Below, piece by piece: positions 1 through 5,217 of a stretch of DNA of 5,703 nt. The notes under the pieces are model-generated. The model saw nothing but the letters and a program-made list of their open reading frames with translations. It ran no database searches and was not told the origin of the DNA. The translations under genes and the position numbers were made by a program. How positions within the stretch are numbered: position 1 is the first letter of the stretch; each line of letters begins with the position of its first letter. Origin of the DNA: Bacteroidota bacterium (lineage in GTDB: Bacteria; Bacteroidota; Ignavibacteria; UBA10030); contig JALONE010000091.1 in the NCBI GenBank assembly GCA_025455125.1, forward strand, positions 1 to 5,703. Direction: 5' to 3'.

Positions 1-351
1 AAGCCAGAAGAGGATCTCACTTGTGAGATTGTACGGGATGTTTCCCGCGATGCGGATCGGTCCGAGCCGTGCTGCCGCGATGGCGGCGAGGTCAACGTCG
101 AGCACGCTCTGATGACGCAGATCGATCTTCGATCCGAATGTTTCCGAGAGGAGAGCGACCGCGCGGTCGTCCACCTCGACGGCGATGACATGCGCACCCG
201 ATTCAACGAGCGGTCGCGTCAGTGCGCCGGGACCGGACCCGATCTCGAGGATCGTTTCCCCCGGCTTCAACGCGATGGACTCCACGATCTTGCGGAGGAT
301 GTTCGCATCCTGGAGGAAGTGCTGGCCGAGCGATTTGCGTGGCGCGATCAT
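1..351 (-). CDS. rsmA: 16S rRNA (adenine1518-N6/adenine1519-N6)-dimethyltransferase, N-terminal part, cut by left window edge
   Basis: The first 117 residues are visible; the family is usually about 260-290 residues, so the rest lies left of position 1. RsmA/KsgA uses S-adenosylmethionine to dimethylate two adjacent adenines in the 3'-terminal hairpin of 16S rRNA late in small-subunit assembly. The sequence shows the N-terminal RKSLGQHFLQD signature (residues 5-15), the SAM-binding motif EIGSGPGALT (36-45), an acidic residue after the next strand (E59) for the ribose, a motif-III aspartate (D85), and the catalytic GNIPYN motif (103-108; NLPY in E. coli). The start is the ATG at 351-349, six residues or fewer before the conserved motif. 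The same frame is closed by a stop at 402-400 and has no other ATG in between. There is no Shine-Dalgarno; the leader is instead rich in CCCCT. It is transcribed away from the glycosyltransferase genes and is functionally unrelated to them. Identification is secure. Confidence 0.96.
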   Translation of the reverse strand, partial: MIAPRKSLGQHFLQDANILRKIVESIALKPGETILEIGSGPGALTRPLVESGAHVIAVEVDDRAVALLSETFGSKIDLRHQSVLDVDLAAIAAARLGPIRIAGNIPYNLTSEILFWL

Positions 352-411
352 GGAGGGGAATATAGGGGAGAATTGGCGGAATATGAATGATATGTCCAAT
401 CATGCGTATAC

Positions 412-440
412 TTGAAACTGCATCGATTTAGCCTTACTTT
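412..440 (+). promoter_or_regulatory. candidate promoter for the glycosyltransferase run, in the rsmA/GT2 divergent intergenic region
   Basis: The 132-bp gap 352-483 is AT-richer than the flanking genes and must hold the start signals for both directions. On the plus strand TTGAAA (412-417) is followed after 17 bp by TACTTT (435-440), a fair sigma-70-like arrangement. The same bases also fit loosely the Bacteroidota pattern, with TTG at 412-414, 20 bp, then TAnTTT (TAnnTTTG in the usual consensus). It would leave a leader of roughly 35 nt before the ATG at 484. For rsmA only an isolated TATCAT-like hexamer (complement of 387-392) was found, without a good partner box. The call rests on pattern matching alone. 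Confidence 0.3.
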
Positions 441-483
441 CATACGATAAATCTCAAAATTCAACGCTCAGAACGCACCCGAA

Positions 484-1458
484 ATGCCCCCAACCCGCTC
501 CTCTAAACCAGCAAAGGCTCCAAAGGCGCCCTTCCTCTCGGTCGTGGTCCCTCTCTATAATGAAGAGGAGTCACTTCCGGAATTGTTCCAGGCGATCGCC
601 GGTGTGATGAAGCGGATGGGGAAGTCGTTTGAAGTGGTCTTTGTGGATGATGGCAGCACGGACCATTCCTTCAAGGTGCTCAAGGAACTTCACGCGGCTC
701 ATTCAAAAGAAGTCAAGGTCATCCGCTTCCGGCGGAACTTCGGCAAATCGGCGGCGCTCTCCGTCGGGTTCAAGGAGGCGCAGGGGGAATTCGTCGTGAC
801 GATGGATGCGGACCTCCAGGACGATCCCGAAGAGATTCCGGGCCTGCTCGGCGCAATGGGGGATTCGTTCGACCTCGTCTCCGGGTGGAAGAAGAAACGC
901 TACGATCCCATCTCCAAGACCATCCCTTCCCGGTTCTTCAATTATGTGACGGCGAAGATGACCGGGATCAAGCTCCACGACTTCAACTGCGGCCTGAAGG
1001 CGTATCGCAGCGAGGTCGTCAAGACCGTGACCGTGCACGGCGAACTCCATCGCTACATCCCCGCGCTTGCACATTGGGCCGGCTTCCGCGTGACGGAAAA
1101 GCCGGTCAAGCATCGCGCGCGCAAGTACGGCGTCACGAAGTTCGGTCTCAGCAGATTCCTGAACGGCTTCCTGGACCTCATGACCGTCGTCTTCACGACC
1201 CGCTATATCCGCCGGCCGCTGCATCTGTTCGGCGTGTGGGGTATGGTTGCGTTCATCGTCGGCGCGCTCATTGATGGGTATCTCTCCATCGAATGGTTCG
1301 CCGGACGCACGTCGCTGAGCAACCGGCCGCTCTTCATCGTCGGCATCCTCTTCATGATCGTCGGGATTCAGTTCGTTTCCATCGGACTGTTGGGCGAGAT
1401 GATCTCGCGTCACGAACGGGACGAAGAAACGTACTCCATCCGGGACGTGCTCCGTTAG
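484..1458 (+). CDS. GT2 glycosyltransferase, polyprenyl-phosphate sugar synthase type (DPM1/GtrB/ArnC-like), with two C-terminal membrane helices
   Basis: The product has 324 residues, the normal size for bacterial GtrB/ArnC-like enzymes, which move a sugar from a nucleotide donor to polyprenyl phosphate on the cytoplasmic face of the inner membrane. After a Lys/Pro-rich tail (1-16) comes a GT-A fold: SVVVPLYNEEESL (19-31), VFVDDGSTD (52-60), RNFGKSAAL (84-92), and the metal/nucleotide site DADLQDDP (108-115). HDFNCGLKAYR (165-175) and RKYGVTKFGLSRF (213-225) are typical of this GT2 branch. Two hydrophobic segments at about 246-268 and 282-304 anchor it, followed by a short charged tail. The ATG at 484 has no Shine-Dalgarno but is the only sensible start. 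It is the first gene of the plus-strand run and ends at a TAG directly abutting the next ATG in the same frame. The sugar (glucose, mannose, aminoarabinose or other) cannot be read from the sequence. Confidence 0.92.
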   Translation: MPPTRSSKPAKAPKAPFLSVVVPLYNEEESLPELFQAIAGVMKRMGKSFEVVFVDDGSTDHSFKVLKELHAAHSKEVKVIRFRRNFGKSAALSVGFKEAQGEFVVTMDADLQDDPEEIPGLLGAMGDSFDLVSGWKKKRYDPISKTIPSRFFNYVTAKMTGIKLHDFNCGLKAYRSEVVKTVTVHGELHRYIPALAHWAGFRVTEKPVKHRARKYGVTKFGLSRFLNGFLDLMTVVFTTRYIRRPLHLFGVWGMVAFIVGALIDGYLSIEWFAGRTSLSNRPLFIVGILFMIVGIQFVSIGLLGEMISRHERDEETYSIRDVLR

Positions 1459-2922
1459 ATGGCAACGCCTCAGATCGCTCCCGCCGCAGCGCTGCTCCCG
1501 TTTGCGGACCGGTTTCTTTCGCGTCCAACCATCCCTCTCTGGCTTGCGTTTGCGTATGTCGTGGTCATGGCCGTTGTCGGCTTGACGTTCCACACCGTCG
1601 GCGACTATGAGATCGAGACCGCGTTCTTTGAAACCGATGTGCCGCATGCGCGACTCGTGGCGAGTGGAGAACTTCCGATCGCGGATTCCCGCGGTCCGGC
1701 GCACACGACACTGCTCGGGATTGCTGCGCTCGTCGGATTGGATCTCTTCCGAAGCGCGATCGTTCTTGGCGTGCTTGCTGGAGGGATCATCCTGTTCGCT
1801 GCGCATCGCGTGCTTGCGCGCGTTTTCCAGGCCGATCATGCATTCCTCGCGTTGCTTGTGACCGCGTTCAATCCAGCGTTCGTGAAGTTCACCTACACCG
1901 CAAGTCCGGATATGATCTTTGCAGCATGGAGCGCGGGAGCTATCCTCTTTCTCTTGGGAAAGGAGCGACCGACGCGAAGGGATCTTGTGCTCGCCGCGTT
2001 GTGCGCAGCTGGAGCATATCTGACGTCCTACGCCGGCGTGTACGTCATCGTCGTTGTTCCGATCCTGTTTCTGTGGATGAATGCATTTTCGCTGCCGTGG
2101 AAGGAGCGCCTCGCCGCAACGCGGACATTCCTTGTCGCATTCGTCATTGCGATCGCTCCGTGGGGAATCTATCAACTGATTCAAACCGGCGACTTCTTCG
2201 GATTCGAATTCTCCCCGGGGCTCTCATCGCATTTCTTCTCAGATCTTGTTGCACTCCTCGGATGGCCCGGTGGCGTCCTCGTGCTGCTCGGCATCGCACA
2301 GTTGGTGTTCGTCCGTCCGACGAATCTGCAGGCGGCGTTCTACGTGTACGGCCTTGTCTTCTTTGTGACGCTCATCGGACTGGATGACCGCGAAGGGGAA
2401 TCGCTCATTCTCATCCCATTCTACGCCTCGCTTGCGATCAGCGCATTGAGTTGGGAAGGGCTTCGTTCGATCACCATCTTCAAGCGTGCAACGTTGAGCG
2501 GAGTGCTGGGGTTGGTCCTCGCGGTCTGGACATTCCATGTTTCGTATCAGTTCAACCGGCAGAATATCAACGCGGGGCCGCGCGAGATTCCCGTAATTGC
2601 AGAAGCCTTCAGGGCGGCGACCCCACAGCCCGACAAAAACGCGGCAGTGGCGGCGCGCAGACCGCATATTGCGTATTTCCTTGACATGCGCCTTACTCCA
2701 TTTCCCGCTGCTCCAACGCTCGATTCCTTGCGGTCTGCGTTGGATGCGCAGGACGTGTCTTATGTCTTCTTCAGTCGAATGGAAGCGGGACGCCGTCCCG
2801 AATTCAGCGCTTTGCTCGATCCGGCGCGTGCACCCGCTTGGCTTATGCCGGTGAGCTCGACATCCGTTCCGCCTGCCGTTCTCTATCGTATCGAGCGGAA
2901 CACACAACAACCGGCAGAGTGA
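1459..2922 (+). CDS. polytopic membrane glycosyltransferase, GT39/GT83-like (polyprenyl-phosphate-sugar dependent)
   Basis: The product has 487 residues. About a dozen hydrophobic segments lie between residues 26 and 362, including about 26-45, 98-117, 126-145, 150-167, 174-205 (two), 222-240, 265-285, 290-308, 315-332 and 345-362. A soluble C-terminal domain of about 125 residues follows (363-487). This is the layout of PMT/ArnT-like GT-C enzymes, which take a sugar from a polyprenyl phosphate and transfer it on the periplasmic side. The first external loop carries acidic residues in GDYEIET (48-54) where the family has its catalytic Asp/Glu. RGPAHTTLLGI (79-89) and FTYTASPDMIFAAW (144-157) match the family's conserved loop and helix. 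The ATG starts at the base after the upstream TAG, with no gap, no Shine-Dalgarno and no frame change. The likely donor is the lipid-linked sugar made by the upstream GT2 enzyme (inference from context). The acceptor is unknown: protein, lipid A/core or O-glycan are all possible. Confidence 0.8.
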   Translation: MATPQIAPAAALLPFADRFLSRPTIPLWLAFAYVVVMAVVGLTFHTVGDYEIETAFFETDVPHARLVASGELPIADSRGPAHTTLLGIAALVGLDLFRSAIVLGVLAGGIILFAAHRVLARVFQADHAFLALLVTAFNPAFVKFTYTASPDMIFAAWSAGAILFLLGKERPTRRDLVLAALCAAGAYLTSYAGVYVIVVVPILFLWMNAFSLPWKERLAATRTFLVAFVIAIAPWGIYQLIQTGDFFGFEFSPGLSSHFFSDLVALLGWPGGVLVLLGIAQLVFVRPTNLQAAFYVYGLVFFVTLIGLDDREGESLILIPFYASLAISALSWEGLRSITIFKRATLSGVLGLVLAVWTFHVSYQFNRQNINAGPREIPVIAEAFRAATPQPDKNAAVAARRPHIAYFLDMRLTPFPAAPTLDSLRSALDAQDVSYVFFSRMEAGRRPEFSALLDPARAPAWLMPVSSTSVPPAVLYRIERNTQQPAE

Positions 2923-2927
2923 CTCCA

Positions 2928-4016
2928 ATGGCAACGCTCAAAAGGGATTGTCGATTCTTTCGCGGCACGGTTCCCTGCGGCCCGCACAAGAAGCACCAGG
3001 TGCATTGCGTGGATGAGGCCGGACGAACCTGCCCTCACTATGATCGTGTTGGGAAAGAGATCCTCATCATCAAGCTCGGTGCCATCGGTGATGTGATTCG
3101 CACGACGCCGCTTCTGCGGAAGCTGAAGGAAGTTCATCCCGACGCGCGCATCTGGTGGCTTACGCTGACGCCGGAGATCCTGCCGAAACTCGTCGACGAG
3201 CCGATGGCGTTCACGCTTCCATCCATCCTCTATCTCCAGTCGCGTCCATTCGACCTTCTGTTGAATCTGGATAAGGATCGGGAAGCATGTGCGCTGGCCG
3301 AACAGATCGACGCGAAAGAAAAGAAGGGATTCCGTCTTGAGAAGGGCATCGTTGTCCCGGCCACCGCAGAATCCGAACAGAAATATCTGACCGGCATCTT
3401 CGACGACGTCAGCAAGGCGAACACCAAAAGTTATCCGGTCGAGATCTTCGAGATGTGCGGGTTTCAGTTCAACGGGGAACAGTATGTGCTTGATGCACCG
3501 GAGCCGCCGAAGACGCCTTGGAAGCTGAGCGGGAAGAAACGTGTGGTCGGATTGAACACCGGATGCGGCGCGCGATGGACCTCGCGGCTCTGGGCGGACA
3601 AGAATTGGACGGCGCTTGCGCGTGCCTTGAAGCGGAAGGGATACGAGGTCGTCCTGCTCGGTGGAGAACAGGAACACGCCAAGAATACGAAGATCGCCCG
3701 TGCAGCGAAGGTCAAGTATTTCGGACACAGTTCGCTGCAGATGTTCATGAGCCTTGTCGACCGCTGCGACCTCGTGGTCACCGGCGTCACGATGGCGATG
3801 CATGTAACCATCGGATTGGGGAAGAAGATCGTTCTCCTCAACAACATCTTTAACAAGCATGAATTTGAGTTGTACGGTCTCGGCGAGATCGTCGAGCCGT
3901 CGAAGCCGTGTCGCTGCTTTTTCAAGCCGACGTGCGTGAATCCCGAGTATCGCTGTATGGAACACCTGTCGGTCGAGCATGTGCTGTCGGCCTGCGTGAG
4001 AGTCCGCAAACCATGA
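2928..4016 (+). CDS. GT9 heptosyltransferase-family protein with N-terminal four-cysteine module
   Basis: The product has 362 residues and no membrane segments, so it is cytosolic or peripheral. GT9 enzymes such as WaaC/WaaF transfer heptose from ADP-heptose to the LPS inner core. The core domain begins with EILIIKLGAIGDVIRTTPLL (44-63), with the family's catalytic-loop Asp at D55. The second domain holds GLNTGCGARWTSRLW (208-222), VVLLGG (241-246) and DLVVTGVTMAMH (281-292). Before the fold there is an extra module with C8, C17, C27 and C35 plus H37. A second cysteine group (C328, C330, C336, C343) lies near the C terminus; such a group occurs in many GT9 proteins. The start at 2928 is 5 bp after the upstream stop and just before the first cysteine. 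An in-frame ATG at 2838 would add 30 unrelated residues overlapping the previous gene and is less likely. The usual DTG motif is altered (TGVTMAMH), so heptose as the sugar is not certain. Confidence 0.88.
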   Translation: MATLKRDCRFFRGTVPCGPHKKHQVHCVDEAGRTCPHYDRVGKEILIIKLGAIGDVIRTTPLLRKLKEVHPDARIWWLTLTPEILPKLVDEPMAFTLPSILYLQSRPFDLLLNLDKDREACALAEQIDAKEKKGFRLEKGIVVPATAESEQKYLTGIFDDVSKANTKSYPVEIFEMCGFQFNGEQYVLDAPEPPKTPWKLSGKKRVVGLNTGCGARWTSRLWADKNWTALARALKRKGYEVVLLGGEQEHAKNTKIARAAKVKYFGHSSLQMFMSLVDRCDLVVTGVTMAMHVTIGLGKKIVLLNNIFNKHEFELYGLGEIVEPSKPCRCFFKPTCVNPEYRCMEHLSVEHVLSACVRVRKP

Positions 4017-5140
4017 AGATCATCATCGTCGGAACGGCATCACCGCTGCGTGGAGGGATCGCGCATTACATCGCGCTGCTCTACAAGCATCTGTCCGTCC
4101 GGCATGATGTCGAGATCGTCACCTTTTCCCGTCAGTATCCGAAGTTTCTCTTTCCGGGAAAGTCGCAGGAGGAGCAAGGCGGAGACGCGCATGCGGTGCC
4201 GACCGAGCAGTTGATCGACTCCATCAATCCGTTCACGTGGTACACAGCAGCGCGGGCGATCATCCGGAAGAAGCCGGACCTGCTGATCTTCAAGTACTGG
4301 CTCCCGTTCTTCGGTCCCTGTTTTGGGACGATCGCTCGTCTGGTGAAGCGCGCAACGAAGGCGCGCGTGCTATTCATCTGCGACAACGTCATCCCGCACG
4401 AGCATCGTCCGGGAGACCGGCTCTTCACGCGGTATGCATTCAGCGCGGTCGATCATTACATCGTGCAATCGGCGGCGGTGGAGCGGGAGCTGAAGGAATT
4501 CAAACCAGGCGTCGACATGGCCTTTGCGGCCCATCCGATCTATGAGATCTTCGGTTCGGCAATGCCGAAAGAGGCCGCGCAGGAAGAACTCGGTATCACC
4601 GACGAGCGGGTGTTGCTGTTCTTCGGATACGTGCGGAAGTACAAGGGTTTGTTCACGTTGCTGGACGCAATGCCGGAGATCCTCAAAGCGCAGAAGGTGA
4701 AGCTCCTTGTTGTTGGGGAGTTCTACGACGGCGAACAGCAATATCGGGACGCGATCGCCAAGCTGGGAATCACGGATGCGGTGCATGTCCACTCCGACTA
4801 TGTCCCGAACGACGAGGTCGGAATTTATTTTTCCGCCGCCGACGTTGTCGTGCTTCCGTATCTGTCCGCGACGCAAAGCGGCATCGTCCAGATCGCGTAT
4901 CAGTTCGACAAGCCGGTCATTGCGACCGATGTCGGAGGATTGTCGGAAGTCGTGTTGCACGACCGCACAGGATACATCGTACCGCCCAATGCACCGGAGA
5001 AACTGGCTGCCGCGGTTAACAGGTTCTATGATGAGGCGAAGGAAGAACTATTCGTTGACCAGGTACGCGAAGAGAAGAAGAAGTATTCGTGGGAAACGCT
5101 GGTGAAGACGATAGAGGCATTTGGGAACTATGATCGTTGA
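4013..5140 (+). CDS. GT4-type cytosolic glycosyltransferase
   Basis: The product has 375 residues, the typical GT4 (GT-B fold) length, and should transfer a sugar from a nucleotide donor to a growing glycan at the cytoplasmic face. The N-terminal domain opens with MKIIIVGTASPLRGGIAHY, whose glycine-rich loop (11-19) is usual for the acceptor side; NVIPHEHRP (125-133) closes a conserved loop. The donor domain begins near 199 with LLFFGYVRKYKGL (201-213), whose Arg/Lys residues bind the donor phosphates. SATQSGIVQIAYQ (285-297) and PVIATDVGGLSEVV (301-314) form the nucleotide-sugar site. The normal E-x7-E pair is replaced by Q288 and Y296, while E312 after GG is kept. The start is the ATG at 4013, overlapping the previous stop as ATGA, which suggests translational coupling. 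An upstream ATG at 3908 would add 35 residues read inside the GT9 gene and is rejected. Donor and acceptor sugars are unknown. Confidence 0.9.
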   Translation: MKIIIVGTASPLRGGIAHYIALLYKHLSVRHDVEIVTFSRQYPKFLFPGKSQEEQGGDAHAVPTEQLIDSINPFTWYTAARAIIRKKPDLLIFKYWLPFFGPCFGTIARLVKRATKARVLFICDNVIPHEHRPGDRLFTRYAFSAVDHYIVQSAAVERELKEFKPGVDMAFAAHPIYEIFGSAMPKEAAQEELGITDERVLLFFGYVRKYKGLFTLLDAMPEILKAQKVKLLVVGEFYDGEQQYRDAIAKLGITDAVHVHSDYVPNDEVGIYFSAADVVVLPYLSATQSGIVQIAYQFDKPVIATDVGGLSEVVLHDRTGYIVPPNAPEKLAAAVNRFYDEAKEELFVDQVREEKKKYSWETLVKTIEAFGNYDR

Positions 5141-5213
5141 TTATTGATTGATGACGTTGCTCTGTGCTTATTGGCTCAAGGCTCATCTACGACTGACAAC
5201 TGACCACCGAACT
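5137..5213. repeat. degenerate 7-bp tandem repeat array between the GT4 and second GT9 genes
   Basis: Cut into heptamers from 5137, this stretch reads TTGATTA, TTGATTG, ATGACGT, TGCTCTG, TGCTTAT, TGGCTCA, AGGCTCA, TCTACGA, CTGACAA, CTGACCA, CCGAACT. Neighbouring units match at six of seven positions in three places (5137/5144, 5172/5179, 5193/5200), and all three pairs fall in the same register. The unit drifts from TTGATTR through WGGCTCA to CTGACMA. The first unit includes the stop codon of the GT4 gene; the last ends 4 bp before the next ATG. There is no hairpin or T-run resembling a terminator. Heptanucleotide short tandem repeats are known from cyanobacterial intergenic DNA; whether this is the same kind of element is not known. 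Confidence 0.55.
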
Positions 5214-5217
5214 CCCC

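Noticed and set aside
112..390. A 92-codon plus-strand open frame over the rsmA region.
   Set aside because: It lies opposite rsmA, whose motifs are unmistakable, and the translation resembles no family.
381..393. Short ATAT-GAATG-ATAT near-palindrome in the divergent intergenic region as an operator.
   Set aside because: The arms are only 4 bp and AT-only, easily expected by chance in this AT-richer spacer.
703..2184. A 493-codon open frame on the minus strand spanning the GT2/GT39-like junction.
   Set aside because: It is antisense to two genes with clear family motifs. Its translation is rich in Arg, Asp, His and Glu with no recognisable domain, as expected for the complement of GC-rich coding sequence.
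2838..2927. Upstream extension of the first GT9 gene from an in-frame ATG at 2838.
   Set aside because: It would overlap the preceding gene by 85 bp and add 30 residues before the cysteine module. The paralog's module begins 6 residues after its own start, which fits the ATG at 2928.
2883..3980. A 365-codon minus-strand open frame opposite the first GT9 gene.
   Set aside because: The plus strand encodes a convincing GT9 protein over the same bases; the antisense translation is charged, low in structure and has no motif.
3908..4012. Upstream extension of the GT4 gene from an in-frame ATG at 3908.
   Set aside because: The added 35 residues are read inside the GT9 gene; GT4 proteins normally begin with the MKIIIVG-type strand found at 4013, which also gives a common ATGA overlap.
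5141..5217. Possible terminator after the GT4 gene.
   Set aside because: No stable inverted repeat followed by a T-run was found; the direct heptamer repeats explain the structure seen.
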